From contig NZ_CP107904.1 in assembly GCF_036013975.1 (NCBI RefSeq), positions 4,217,001 through 4,281,000 on the forward strand: 64,000 bases of DNA, read 5' to 3'. Below are positions 17,766 to 26,858 of the stretch, one piece after another. The translations under genes were made by a program, and so were the position numbers. Source of the stretch: Kitasatospora sp. NBC_00458. Lineage in GTDB: Bacteria > Actinomycetota > Actinomycetes > Streptomycetales > Streptomycetaceae. The notes under the pieces are model-generated. The model searched no databases, was not told where the DNA came from, and worked only from the letters and a program-made list of their open reading frames with translations. Position 1 is the first letter of the stretch, and each line of letters begins with the position of its first letter.

Positions 17766-18722
17766 TCAGCGGTCGCGGTCCTCGGGGAAGGACCCGTCGA
17801 TGGTCAGCTCGTCGTACCCCGACCAGCGGACCGTGAGCCGGTCCCCCCGCACCTCGGCCCGGCCGAGCACCGGCGACAGCGAACGTCCGCCTGCCACGGC
17901 CAGCGCCTCGGCGGCGCTGCCCACCGGCAGCAGCTCGCGCAGCACGGTGACGGTCGGCGGCAGCATCCCGTACCGGCCCTCCTCGTAGCCCCTGACCGCC
18001 TCGGCCGGGGTGAGCCACGCGACCCGGTCGGCCTCGCCGACCTCGCGGGCGGCCAGCTGACCGGGCGGCAGCGCGGCCACGAAGAACCAGGTGTCGTACC
18101 GGCGCTCCTCGAAGGCGGGGGTGACCCACCGGGCCCAGCCGGCCAGCAGGTCGCTGCGCAGCAGCAGGCCGTGCTCGCGGAGGAAGTCGGCGAAGGAGAG
18201 TTCGTGGGCCTCCAGGGCGGCGCGCTCCGCACTCCAGTCCCGGGGCTCCGCGACGCTGTGCGCGTCCGGTCCGGCCAGCAGGACGCCGGCCTCCTCGAAG
18301 GTCTCGCGGACCGCGGCGCACACCACCGCCTGGGCGGTCCGGGCGTCCACCCCGAGCCGCTCGGCCCACTCCTGCGGGCCGGGGCCGGCCCAGCCGAGTT
18401 CGGCCTCGGCGTCGCGCCGGTCCACCCCGCCCCCCGGGTAGGCGTACATGCCGGCCGCGAACGCCATCGAGGTGCGGCGGCGCAGCAGGTAGGCCTCGGG
18501 CCCCGGGGCCGTCGCGGGCTCCCGGCCATCCGCCGGAGCGGGGTGCGTCGAGTGGCCCGCGGGCTCACCGTCACCGGCTACCGCGGCGACGTCCGCGTCC
18601 CGGAGCAGCACCACCGTCGCGGACGGCTTGGGCACGGGCGGGGTCACCGCGCCGGACTCGACCGCCCGGATCCGGGCAGGCCAGCCGGGCGGCATCGGGA
18701 GCGTCGTTGCTCGCTGGTCCAT
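17766..18722 (-). CDS. NUDIX hydrolase (NUDT19-like)
   Basis: 318 aa. The NUDIX element is split by an insert: GGGVDRRDAE, then about 35 residues, then VRETFEEAGVLLAG, a pattern known from the larger NUDT19-type proteins that act on CoA esters. N-terminal residues 1-55 contain a Pro/Ala linker. It sits in a leftward group with the small protein and MBL hydrolase downstream. Substrate inferred only. Confidence 0.85.
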   Translation of the reverse strand: MDQRATTLPMPPGWPARIRAVESGAVTPPVPKPSATVVLLRDADVAAVAGDGEPAGHSTHPAPADGREPATAPGPEAYLLRRRTSMAFAAGMYAYPGGGVDRRDAEAELGWAGPGPQEWAERLGVDARTAQAVVCAAVRETFEEAGVLLAGPDAHSVAEPRDWSAERAALEAHELSFADFLREHGLLLRSDLLAGWARWVTPAFEERRYDTWFFVAALPPGQLAAREVGEADRVAWLTPAEAVRGYEEGRYGMLPPTVTVLRELLPVGSAAEALAVAGGRSLSPVLGRAEVRGDRLTVRWSGYDELTIDGSFPEDRDR

Positions 18723-18814
18723 GCCCGGATGCTAAGCGCCCGGGGGCGGGGTTGGACAGGGGTGATCCGCTGTCCGACCCCGCCCGCGGGGATGTCCTCC
18801 GGTCACACCGCGGG

Positions 18815-19285
18815 TCAGGCCCCGGCGCGGACCCGGACCTGGAGCTCCACCTCGACCGGGGCGTCCAGCGGCAGCACGGTCACGCCGACGGCGCTGCGGG
18901 CGTGCACGCCGGCCTCGCCGAGCACCTTGCCGAGCAGCTCGCTCGCACCGTTGATCACGCCGGGCTGGCCGGTGAAGTCCGGGGCGGAGGCGACGAAGCC
19001 CACCACCTTGACGACCTGCTCGACCAGGTCCAGGTCACCGATCACCGACTTGACGGCGGCCAGTCCGTTGAGCGCGCAGATCTGCGCGAGCTCCTTGGCC
19101 TCCTCCGGGGTGATCTCGGCACCGACCTTGCCGGTGTTCAGCAGCTTGCCGCCCACCATCGGCAGCTGGCCGGAGGTGAAGACGAACTCGCCCGAGCGCA
19201 CCGCCGGGACGTAGGCGGCGACCGGGGCGGCCACCGGCGGCAGGGTCAGGCCCAGCTCGGCAAGCTTCTCCTCGACCTTGCTCAT
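18815..19285 (-). CDS. RidA / YjgF family enamine/imine deaminase
   Basis: 156 aa, ATG 19285 with GGGAGAAG upstream. The fold signatures FVFTSGQLPMVGGKL, ICALNGLAAVKSVIGDLD and SAVGVTVLPLDAPVEVELQV are clear. This is the longer RidA subgroup, and I do not see the arginine that anchors the carboxylate in archetypal RidA, so its activity is uncertain. Its ATG overlaps the stop of the DUF4177 gene. Confidence 0.88.
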   Translation of the reverse strand: MSKVEEKLAELGLTLPPVAAPVAAYVPAVRSGEFVFTSGQLPMVGGKLLNTGKVGAEITPEEAKELAQICALNGLAAVKSVIGDLDLVEQVVKVVGFVASAPDFTGQPGVINGASELLGKVLGEAGVHARSAVGVTVLPLDAPVEVELQVRVRAGA

Positions 19286-19440
19286 GCCTGCTTCTCCCGC
19301 TTGAAGTAGGCCACCAGCTGCTCCGGGTTCGGACCCGGTACGACCTGGACGAGCTCCCAGCCGTCCGCGCCGAAGTTGTCCAGGATCTGCTTCGTGGCGT
19401 GCACGAGCAGGGGTGCCGTCATGTATTCCCACTTGGTCAT
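19282..19440 (-). CDS. DUF4177 family small protein
   Basis: 52 aa: begins MTKWEYMTAPLL and contains DNFGADGWELVQVVPG, the short beta-alpha pattern of DUF4177. ATGA overlap with ridA shows a two-gene operon. Function unknown. Confidence 0.75.
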   Translation of the reverse strand: MTKWEYMTAPLLVHATKQILDNFGADGWELVQVVPGPNPEQLVAYFKREKQA

Positions 19441-19629
19441 GGCCAGACTCTAGACGCTCCGCCCCGGCGGTCGGCGCGGCCCGCGCTCGCGCGTGTGAGG
19501 TGGCCCACAAAGCGGGCATGATTCATGCCTGGCCCCCCGGGTAGTCCCGGCATCCGGCGCGGTCCCTGGTTACCCTCGCGGGAGGGCACCCTGAGCGGTG
19601 CCGCCCTCGGAGACGGACGGAGACGGAGC

Positions 19630-20700
19630 GTGGCACCCACCCCCGGCCAGGCGGCCCGGCGCGATCCCGACTGGGAGGGCGTGCGGTTGCACGTGGTCAG
19701 CGGCAAGGGCGGCACGGGCAAGACGACCCTGGCCGCCGCGCTGGCGCTGGCCCTCGCGGCGGAGGGCCGCCGGACGCTGCTGATCGAGGTGGAGGGCCGG
19801 CAGGGCATCGCCGAGCTCTTCGGAATAGCGGCTCTGCCGTACGAGGAACGCCGGATCGCCTCGGTCTCGCCCGCCCAGCTGGGGCTGCCCGGCGGCGGTG
19901 CGGGCGGCGAGGTCCACGCGCTCGCCATCGACACCGAACAGGCGCTGCTCGAATACCTCGACATGTTCTACAAGCTCGGCCGGGCCGGCAAGGCACTGCA
20001 GAAGGTGGGCTTCGTCGACTTCGCGACCACCATCGCGCCCGGCGTCCGGGACGTCCTGCTCACCGGCAAGGCCTGCGAGGCGGCCCGGCGCAAGGGCCCG
20101 GACGGGCGGCGCCGGTACGACGCGGTGGTGATGGACGCGCCGCCGACCGGACGGATCACCCGGTTCCTGAACGTCAACTCCGAGGTGGCCGGGCTGGCCC
20201 GGATAGGGCCCATCCACACCCAGGCGCAGGCCGTGATGCGGGTGCTGAAGTCGCCCGAGACGGCGGTGCACCTGGTCACCCTGCTGGAGGAGATGCCGGT
20301 GCAGGAGACGGTCGACGGCTTCGAGGAGCTGCGCGAGGCCGGCCTCCCGGTCGGCGGCGTCCTGGTGAACATGGTCCGGCCGCCGCTGCTGGACGCCGCG
20401 GCGGTGGCCGCGGTGGACGGCGACCACCGGGAGGAGGTCGCGCTCGCCCTCGGCGAGGCGGGGCTCGGGGGCCGCTCGCGCAAGCCGGAGACCGTCCGGG
20501 CGGCGATCGACCCGCTGCTCGACCCGCTGCTCGACCAGGCCCGGGAGCACGCCGAGCGGGTGGAGCTGGAGCGCGCCCAGCGGGCCGACCTCCAGCAGCT
20601 GAAGCTCCCGACGTACGAACTGCCGCTGCTGGGCGAGGGCGTGGACCTCGGCGGGCTCTACCGGCTGGCGGGCGAACTGAAGCGGCAGGGGGCGGCATGA
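19630..20700 (+). CDS. ArsA-like anion-transporting ATPase homologue, first of a pair
   Basis: 356 aa from GTG 19630 with a GGAG-containing site inside a gagacgga repeat; an in-frame upstream start would add repeat-encoded residues. The deviant P-loop SGKGGTGKTT is at 24-33 and the switch motif VVMDAPPTG is clear. A deviant Walker NTPase related to ArsA/Get3. There is no arsR, arsB or arsC nearby, so arsenic resistance is unlikely. It is translationally coupled (ATGA) to a second homologue and lies next to wblA; the pair is a conserved Streptomyces neighbour of wblA. Confidence 0.88.
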   Translation: MAPTPGQAARRDPDWEGVRLHVVSGKGGTGKTTLAAALALALAAEGRRTLLIEVEGRQGIAELFGIAALPYEERRIASVSPAQLGLPGGGAGGEVHALAIDTEQALLEYLDMFYKLGRAGKALQKVGFVDFATTIAPGVRDVLLTGKACEAARRKGPDGRRRYDAVVMDAPPTGRITRFLNVNSEVAGLARIGPIHTQAQAVMRVLKSPETAVHLVTLLEEMPVQETVDGFEELREAGLPVGGVLVNMVRPPLLDAAAVAAVDGDHREEVALALGEAGLGGRSRKPETVRAAIDPLLDPLLDQAREHAERVELERAQRADLQQLKLPTYELPLLGEGVDLGGLYRLAGELKRQGAA

Positions 20701-21902
20701 ACGGGAACGGACGGAGCGGCGGCAGCGGACAGGGCACCGGGAACGTGCGGAACGCCGGCAGCCGGCTCGCCGTGGACGAGCTGATCGACAACCCGAAGAC
20801 CCGGATCGTCGTCTGCTGCGGCTCGGGCGGCGTCGGCAAGACCACCACCGCGGCGGCGATCGGCCTGCGGGCGGCCGAGCGGGGCCGCAAGGTCGTCGTG
20901 CTCACCATCGACCCGGCCCGGCGGCTCGCGCAGTCGATGGGCCTGACCGAACTGGACAACACCCCCCGGGTCGTCAAGGGCGTCAGCGGCGACGGTGAGC
21001 TCCAGGCCATGATGCTCGACATGAAGCGGACCTTCGACGAGGTCGTGCTGGCCCACGCCGAGCCCGAGCGGGCCCGGACGATCATGGAGAACCCCTTCTA
21101 CCAGTCCCTGTCGGCCGGCTTCGCGGGCACGCAGGAGTACATGGCGATGGAGAAGCTCGGCCAGCTCCGCGCGGCCGAGGAGTGGGACCTCATCGTCGTC
21201 GACACCCCGCCGTCCCGCTCCGCACTGGACTTCCTGGACGCGCCGAACCGGCTCGGGTCGTTCCTGGACGGCAAGGTGATCCGCATCCTGACCGCCCCGG
21301 CCAAGGTCGGCGGCCGCTCGGCGATGAAGTTCCTCAACGTCGGGATGGGCCTGCTCACCGGCACCCTCGGCAAGATCTTCGGTGCCCAGCTGCTGACCGA
21401 CGTACAGACCTTCGTCAGCGCGACCGACTCGATGTTCGGCGGCTTCCGGGAGCGCGCGGACCGCACCTACCAGCTGCTGCAGGCCCCGGGCACGGCGTTC
21501 CTGGTGGTCGCCGCGCCGGAGCGGGACGCGCTGCGCGAGGCGGCGTACTTCGTGGACCGGCTGGCCGCCGACCGGATGCCGCTGGCCGGGCTGGTGCTGA
21601 ACCGGGTGCACGGGACGGGCGCCCCGCAGCTGACCGCGGAGCGGGCGCTGGCGGCGGCCGAGGCCCTGGAGGAGAACGGTGCGGAGCACGCGTCGCCGGA
21701 GGCCGAGCTGCTCGCGGCCGGGCTGCTGAGGCTGCACGCGGAGCGGATGCAGGTGGTGTCGCGGGAGCGCCGCACCCGCGACCGCTTCGTCTCGGTCTAC
21801 CCGGACGTGCCGATCGTCGAGGTCGGCGCGCTGCCCGGGGACGTCCACGACCTGGAGGGCCTGCGCGCCATCGGTGAGAGGCTCAGCGGGTCCGCGGGCT
21901 GA
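20697..21902 (+). CDS. ArsA-like ATPase homologue, second of a pair
   Basis: 401 aa. P-loop CGSGGVGKTTT at 41-51, LTIDPARRLAQSMG (ArsA/Get3 type) and VVDTPPSRSALDFLD. Compared with its neighbour it has a longer helical middle region (residues 85-135) with a Get3-like shape. The two proteins probably form a heterodimer (inference from overlap and homology). The client or cargo is unknown. Confidence 0.88.
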   Translation: MNGNGRSGGSGQGTGNVRNAGSRLAVDELIDNPKTRIVVCCGSGGVGKTTTAAAIGLRAAERGRKVVVLTIDPARRLAQSMGLTELDNTPRVVKGVSGDGELQAMMLDMKRTFDEVVLAHAEPERARTIMENPFYQSLSAGFAGTQEYMAMEKLGQLRAAEEWDLIVVDTPPSRSALDFLDAPNRLGSFLDGKVIRILTAPAKVGGRSAMKFLNVGMGLLTGTLGKIFGAQLLTDVQTFVSATDSMFGGFRERADRTYQLLQAPGTAFLVVAAPERDALREAAYFVDRLAADRMPLAGLVLNRVHGTGAPQLTAERALAAAEALEENGAEHASPEAELLAAGLLRLHAERMQVVSRERRTRDRFVSVYPDVPIVEVGALPGDVHDLEGLRAIGERLSGSAG

Positions 21903-22205
21903 ACCGGGCGGCCGACCGCGCGTGCGGCCGGGCGGCCGGACGGTGTCGCCGACCGCGCGGGACCGGGCGGCCGAACGGGGTGGCTGCGGGCCCGGGCGGA
22001 ACGACCGGCCCGGGCGGCACCACCGGCCGAGCGGGCTGCGGACCCGGGCGAACCACGGGCCCGACCACTACTGCGACCACTACTGCGACCATGACTGCGG
22101 CCGCGACGCATACGAGCGCACGAGCACGAGCACGACAACCGGCCGACCGGAATCCACCGACCGGGCGTTCGAGCCGGGCTTTCGAACCGGGACCTGCCCG
22201 GGCGT
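21903..22205. other. Gene-free spacer between the ATPase pair and wblA
   Basis: 303 bp. The left two thirds are low-complexity GC sequence (ccgggcggccg units). Around 22060-22100 there is an imperfect tandem of cgaccactactg. No gene or clear terminator is supported. Confidence 0.5.
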
Positions 22206-22529
22206 TCAGCCCGCCTGGGCGTAGTCCGTCAGTATCACGCCGGTCGCCAGCGAGGTCTCGTACTCGGTGCGGGCCGTCTCCAGCAGCCGCCGCCACGACA
22301 CCACCGTCGGCCGCCGGCGCAGCAGCGCCCGGCGCTCGCGTTCGGTCATCCCTCCCCAGACCCCGAACTCCACCCGGTTGTCCAGTGCGTCCGCAAGGCA
22401 CTCCGTACGGACGGGACACCCGCTGCACACCGCCTTGGCGCGGTTCTGCGCCGCCCCCTGGACGAACAGTTCGTCCGGATCACTCGTGCGGCAGGCGGCC
22501 TGCGCACTCCAGTCGTCTACCCAGCCCAT
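22206..22529 (-). CDS. wblA: WhiB-like iron-sulfur regulator WblA
   Basis: 107 aa from ATG 22529 (product starts MGWVDDWSAQAACRT, as in known WblA; an in-frame GTG at 22586 would add 19 residues). The 4Fe-4S ligands are Cys13, 35, 38 and 44, followed by GVWGG (56-60) and the basic region MTERERRALLRRR. In Streptomyces, WblA is a pleiotropic switch that promotes aerial development and represses antibiotic production. Its 5' region is long, and carries two related palindromes on the PBP side. Confidence 0.93.
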   Translation of the reverse strand: MGWVDDWSAQAACRTSDPDELFVQGAAQNRAKAVCSGCPVRTECLADALDNRVEFGVWGGMTERERRALLRRRPTVVSWRRLLETARTEYETSLATGVILTDYAQAG

Positions 22530-22684
22530 GCCGGCGCCGTCCTCTCCCGAATCGAGGCTCCCCCACGGCGGCAACGGGATGTTCACCGTTGCCAGTTGAG
22601 GACGTTACGGAAGAACGACAGGTTGCAACAGCCCCTTCGGGCTCAATCTCGAATGACCCGATTGGACTATGGGTATCGATCAGC

Positions 22685-22700
22685 TCACTCGTTGGAGTGA
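22685..22700. promoter_or_regulatory. Palindrome TCACTC-N4-GAGTGA, copy 1
   Basis: Perfect 6-bp arms (22685-22690 / 22695-22700) followed by TCG, in the 423-bp wblA/PBP divergent region. The same element recurs 157 bp downstream. The binding protein is unknown. Confidence 0.6.
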
Positions 22701-22840
22701 TCGCAGGTCGCAAGCCTTGCCAGGACCACGGGCGCCACTCTCGCCACGCGAGTCGTCACTGAGTGCTACCGGACACAGGTGCACAGCCAGCGACAGCTGC
22801 CTCAAAACCACCCCAGGAATGGGCAATTCGGGCAATTCTC

Positions 22841-22858
22841 ATCACTCACAAGAGTGAT
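22841..22858. promoter_or_regulatory. Palindrome TCACTC-N4-GAGTGA, copy 2
   Basis: The arms extend to 7 bp (22841-22847 / 22852-22858), again followed by CG. It lies about 95 bp before the PBP start. Same spacer length as copy 1. Confidence 0.6.
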
Positions 22859-22952
22859 CGATGCTGACAGAGCGAAGCTGTCGCAAGCTTGTGACAAGCC
22901 TAGGCGAACACCTGCCCCGGTGTGCGGGAATCGGCAACGTAGGGTTCTCCCC

Positions 22953-25313
22953 ATGGCACCGAAGCGCCCCCAGGCACCCCAGCCCCCAGGCAACCCCGGA
23001 GCTCCGCGCGGCAAGCGCCGCGGGTCACCGCTGGAGTACGCGGGACACGGAGTCAAGTTCCTGGGGGTCAGCGTGCTCTCCGGAGTCCTGCTGGCCGGGA
23101 TGGCCCTGCCCGCCGTCGGCGCGCTCGGCCTGACCGCCAAGAACACGGCGGAGGGGTTCTCCAACATCCCCGACGACTTCAAGACGCCCCCGCTCTCCCA
23201 GGCGACCCAGATCTTCGACGCCAAGGGCGGGCTGATCGCCAAGGTCTACGAGCGCGACCGCACCGTCCTCGCCGCGGACCAGATGTCCCCCTACATGCGG
23301 CAGGCGCAGGTCGACATCGAGGACGCCCGCTTCTACGAGCACGGCGCCGTCGACCTCAAGGGCGTGCTCCGCGCGATCAGCAAGAACGCGGAGAGCGGCA
23401 CCGCCTCGCAGGGCGCCTCGACGCTGACCCAGCAGTACGTGAAGAACGTCAACGTCGAGAAGGCCGGCGACGACCAGGCGGCCGTCCTGGAGGCGCAGCG
23501 CAAGACCCTGGGCCGCAAGATCCAGGAGCTGAAGGTCGCGATCAAGCTGGAGGAGGACCTGACCAAGGACCAGATCCTCACCAACTACCTCAACATCACC
23601 TTCTACGGCCACCAGGCCTACGGTGTGGAGGCCGCCTCCCAGCGGTACTTCAGCAAGAACAACAAGGACCTGACCATCGGCGAGGCCGCCACCCTGGCCG
23701 GCGTGGTGCAGAACCCCTCGCTGTACGACCCGGTGCGCTTCCCCGAGAACACGGTCAAGCGGCGCAACGTCGTGATCGACAAGATGGTCGAGAACAAGCA
23801 CGTCACCCCGGAGCAGGCCAAGGAGGCCAAGGCCTCCCCGCTGGGCCTGAAGTACAAGGACCCGCAGAACGGCTGCATCACCGCCCAGGCGGGCATGGGC
23901 TTCTTCTGCGACTACGTCCGGCACGTGGTCAAGCAGGACCCGGTCTTCGGCAAGAACGCCGCCGACCGGAAGAAGTTCTGGGACCAGGGCGGTCTGAACA
24001 TCTACACCACCCTCGACCCGGACAAGCAGGCCGCCGCCCAGAACGCGGTGACCACCAAGGTCAAGGTCACCGACCCGGTCTCGGCCGCCGCCACCATGAT
24101 GGAGCCCGGCACCGGCAAGATCCTCGGGATGGCGCAGACCCGCCCGTACGGCCTGGACCCGAACAAGAACCAGACCGTCGTCAACCTCAACGTCGACGCG
24201 GCGATGGGCGGCGGCAACGGCTTCCAGACCGGCTCGACGTTCAAGCCGGTCCTGGCCGCGGCCGCACTGGAGTCGGGGATGTCCCCGACCCAGGAGTTCC
24301 CCTCCGAGAACAAGATCGAGTACCCCTCGATGTCGACCTGCTCGGGCACCTGGAAGAACACCGCGAAGGGCAAGGAGCGCAGCGTCGGCAACGAGTCGCC
24401 CAGCGAGGTCGGCCCGTACGAGCTGAAGCAGGCCATGGCCCTGTCGGTCAACACCTACTTCGTGCAGATGGAGCAGAAGGTCGGCCTCTGCGCGATGAAG
24501 CAGATGGCCAACAAGCTCGGCATCAGCCAGACCGCGAAGGGCGACCCGTTCGTCGAGGTCCCGTCGATGGTCCTCGGCACCCTGGAGCTCTCCCCGCTGA
24601 CCATGGCGAACGTCTACGCGACCTTCGCCGCGCGCGGCAAGTACTGCACCCCGATCGCGATCAACAAGATCACCACGGTGGACGGCAAGGACGTCAAGGT
24701 CCCGCAGTCGACCTGCAGCCAGGCCTACTCGCAGGAGACCGCGGACGCGCTCAACGCCGTCCTGCTCAACGTGACCGAGAAGGGCACCGGCGCCTCCCTC
24801 AACCTCGAAGGCGGACGCCAGATCGCCGGCAAGACCGGTACCACCGACGAGAAGAAGGCCGCCTGGTTCAGCGGCTACACCCCGCAGCTCGCCACCGCCG
24901 TCTGGCTCGGCGGCCCGGCCGGCGGCGTGAAGATGAAGAACATCAAGATCGGCGACACCTACTACGGCTCCGACGGCGTCTTCGGCGCGACCGGCCCCGG
25001 CCCGATCTGGCAGCTGGCGATGAACCAGGCGATGCGCGGCGCTCCCCTGGAGACCCTGCCGACCATCAACATCCCGGACCCGGCCCCCAAGATCGACCCG
25101 AACGCCACCCCGCCGGCCAGCCCCCCGGCCACCGGCAACCCCAACCCGGGCGGCAACCCGCCGCCGGTCCCGCCGGCCAACCCCGACGGCGGCGGCACCA
25201 ACGCCGGCGGCCTGATCGGCGGCGGGATCACCCTCCCGCCGGGCGTCATCGGCGGGAACGGGATCGGCGGCGGCAACGGGAACGGCAACGGGAACGGCGG
25301 CGGACACCGCTGA
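22953..25313 (+). CDS. Class A penicillin-binding protein (glycosyltransferase + transpeptidase)
   Basis: 786 aa from ATG 22953. A basic Pro-rich cytoplasmic tail (1-35), one membrane anchor (36-62), then a GT51 domain with EDARFYEHGAVD (catalytic Glu123) and STLTQQYVKN. The transpeptidase has SxxK at Ser428-Lys431 (GSTFKP), SVN at 498-500 and KTGTT at 627-631. The C-terminus (about 690-786) is a Pro/Gly/Asn-rich wall-type tail. No ribosome site precedes the ATG, and TAGGGT at 22940-22945 is placed for a leaderless transcript. Polymerises and crosslinks peptidoglycan outside the membrane. Confidence 0.94.
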   Translation: MAPKRPQAPQPPGNPGAPRGKRRGSPLEYAGHGVKFLGVSVLSGVLLAGMALPAVGALGLTAKNTAEGFSNIPDDFKTPPLSQATQIFDAKGGLIAKVYERDRTVLAADQMSPYMRQAQVDIEDARFYEHGAVDLKGVLRAISKNAESGTASQGASTLTQQYVKNVNVEKAGDDQAAVLEAQRKTLGRKIQELKVAIKLEEDLTKDQILTNYLNITFYGHQAYGVEAASQRYFSKNNKDLTIGEAATLAGVVQNPSLYDPVRFPENTVKRRNVVIDKMVENKHVTPEQAKEAKASPLGLKYKDPQNGCITAQAGMGFFCDYVRHVVKQDPVFGKNAADRKKFWDQGGLNIYTTLDPDKQAAAQNAVTTKVKVTDPVSAAATMMEPGTGKILGMAQTRPYGLDPNKNQTVVNLNVDAAMGGGNGFQTGSTFKPVLAAAALESGMSPTQEFPSENKIEYPSMSTCSGTWKNTAKGKERSVGNESPSEVGPYELKQAMALSVNTYFVQMEQKVGLCAMKQMANKLGISQTAKGDPFVEVPSMVLGTLELSPLTMANVYATFAARGKYCTPIAINKITTVDGKDVKVPQSTCSQAYSQETADALNAVLLNVTEKGTGASLNLEGGRQIAGKTGTTDEKKAAWFSGYTPQLATAVWLGGPAGGVKMKNIKIGDTYYGSDGVFGATGPGPIWQLAMNQAMRGAPLETLPTINIPDPAPKIDPNATPPASPPATGNPNPGGNPPPVPPANPDGGGTNAGGLIGGGITLPPGVIGGNGIGGGNGNGNGNGGGHR

Positions 25314-25336
25314 CCGACCGGCCCGCGCAACGCGGA

Positions 25337-25375
25337 GGGGCGCCCCCGAGCCAGTGGCTCGGGGGCGCCCCTTTT
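25337..25375 (+). terminator. Strong terminator after the PBP gene
   Basis: Perfect 16-bp arms (25337-25352 / 25356-25371), 3-nt loop and TTTT at 25372-25375: a complete intrinsic terminator. Confidence 0.95.
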
Positions 25376-25463
25376 CCGTCCGTCGTGCGAAGGCCTGGCG
25401 TGCGGAGGCCGGGCGTGCGGAGGTCGTCGCGTTCCGTCCGTCGCACGGGGCCCGCCAGGGCTG

Positions 25464-25919
25464 TCAGCCCGCGAGCGCGGCCTTCACCGCGGCGGCGACC
25501 CGCCCGCCCTCGGCCAGCCCGTCGACCTTCGGCTTCACCAGCTTCATCACGGCGCCCATGCCCTGCGGCCCGGCCGCTCCGCTCTCGGCGACGGCGGCGG
25601 CCACGATGGCCGCCAGGTCCTCGTCGGAGAGCTGCTTGGGCAGGTAGCCGGCCAGCAGCTCGCCCTCGGCCCGCTCCCGGGCGGCCTGCTCGGTCCGGCC
25701 CGCGGTGTCGAACGCCTCGGCGGCCTCCCGGCGCTTCTTCGCCTCCCGGCCGATCACCTTCAGTACCTCGGCGTCCGAGAGCTCGCGCTTCTCCTTGCCG
25801 GCCACCTCCTCGCTGGTGACCGCGGAGAGCGTGAGCCGGATGGTGGACGAGCGCAGCTCGTCCCGATCCCTGATGGCAGCCGTGAGGTCCTCCTGCAGCT
25901 GCGCCTTGAGCGTCGTCAT
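25464..25919 (-). CDS. GatB/YqeY domain protein
   Basis: 151 aa, full-length YqeY: MTTLKAQLQEDLTAAIRDRD, LLAGYLPKQLSDEDL and GPQGMGAVMKLVKPKVDG. This is the stand-alone tail domain of the GatB amidotransferase subunit, which binds tRNA in GatB; the role of YqeY itself is not well defined. Head-to-head with a CGNR regulator. Confidence 0.92.
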   Translation of the reverse strand: MTTLKAQLQEDLTAAIRDRDELRSSTIRLTLSAVTSEEVAGKEKRELSDAEVLKVIGREAKKRREAAEAFDTAGRTEQAARERAEGELLAGYLPKQLSDEDLAAIVAAAVAESGAAGPQGMGAVMKLVKPKVDGLAEGGRVAAAVKAALAG

Positions 25920-26038
25920 GGCCCCGAGTCTTTCACCTGCGGCGTTCCGCTGCTCCGCATTAAGCGGACGGCCGGGGCGGCGGGAGGGCGGGGAAGCGGG
26001 GGCGGGGGGCGGGCCGGTTCCGCTTCCCCCGACATCAG

Positions 26039-26059
26039 GTAACCGTTTAGGGTGGTTAC
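26039..26059 (+). promoter_or_regulatory. Operator-like palindrome over a leaderless promoter
   Basis: GTAACC (26039-26044) and GGTTAC (26054-26059) form a dyad ending exactly before ATG 26060. TAGGGT at 26048-26053 inside it is positioned as a -10 for a transcript starting at the ATG. It looks like an autorepressor site (inference). Confidence 0.5.
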
Positions 26060-26698
26060 ATGACCGACGAGCGACCCCCTGGACTGGTCCTGCGCCCCGC
26101 CACAGGCTCGCCGTACCGCTTCGACCCCGGCGCGCTCTGCCTGGAACTGCTCGCCACCGGCGGCCCGGGCCCGTACGCGCGCCACGAGGTGCTGCACCGC
26201 CCCGCGGACCTCGGCGGATGGCTCCGGCAGTCCCGGCTGGGGCTCCCGGCCGACGCCGTCCGGACCAGCGACGAGCAGCTGACCGGGATCCGCACCCTGC
26301 GGGACGCCCTCTGGCGCCTCAGCGCCACCCGCGCCCGCGGCGGCGCCCCCGGGCTGCTCGACGGCCCCGGTGCGGCCGGTCCCGCCGCCGACCACGCCGT
26401 ACTCAACCGGGCCGCCGCCCTGCCCCCGCTCGCCCCGCAGATCGCCCCGGACGGGACCGCGGCCCCACCACTGCCCGGCGACGGCGACCAGCTCGCCTCG
26501 ACCGTCGCGCGCGACGCGATCGCGCTGCTCACGGGCCCGTACGCGGACCGGATCCGCGAGTGCGGCGGCCACGACTGCTACCTGATCTTCGTCGACACGT
26601 CACGGCCCGGACGACGCCGCTGGTGCTCGATGGAGCGGTGCGGCAACCGGCACAAGGTCCGCGCCCTACGGGCCCGCCGCGAACAGGGCGAGGAGTGA
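26060..26698 (+). CDS. ABATE / CGNR zinc-finger putative regulator
   Basis: 212 aa. N-terminal ABATE-like domain (RFDPGALCLELLATGG, ADLGGWLRQSRLGL). The C-terminal CGNR zinc finger has ligands in CGGHDC and CSMERC-GNR. Members are thought to be DNA-binding regulators. No ribosome site; probably leaderless. Target unknown, self-regulation likely from the overlapping palindrome. Confidence 0.88.
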   Translation: MTDERPPGLVLRPATGSPYRFDPGALCLELLATGGPGPYARHEVLHRPADLGGWLRQSRLGLPADAVRTSDEQLTGIRTLRDALWRLSATRARGGAPGLLDGPGAAGPAADHAVLNRAAALPPLAPQIAPDGTAAPPLPGDGDQLASTVARDAIALLTGPYADRIRECGGHDCYLIFVDTSRPGRRRWCSMERCGNRHKVRALRARREQGEE

Positions 26699-26858
26699 CC
26701 CCGTGAACGCCGGGCGGCGCGAGCACCGCAGGCCGTTCCGGACGCCGTCCCCGCGGAGCCCGCACCCGCCGGCCGCTGGGCCACCCGGCCGCACCGGCGT
26801 GTCCCCCCACGCCCACCGGCCGTTCACCCGCTGATCCACCGTCTGAGAGCATGGACCG

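Noticed and set aside
19630..21902. Arsenite efflux operon
   Set aside because: ArsA-like ATPases only; no arsB, arsC, arsD or arsR is nearby.
22685..22858. BldD binding sites
   Set aside because: The half-sites are in the opposite order (TCACT before AGTGA) to the BldD consensus, so the palindromes were left unassigned.
22779..22952. Longer N-terminus of the PBP
   Set aside because: The upstream in-frame extension runs through lower-GC intergenic DNA containing a palindrome and has no cell-wall protein features; ATG 22953 gives the usual N-terminus.
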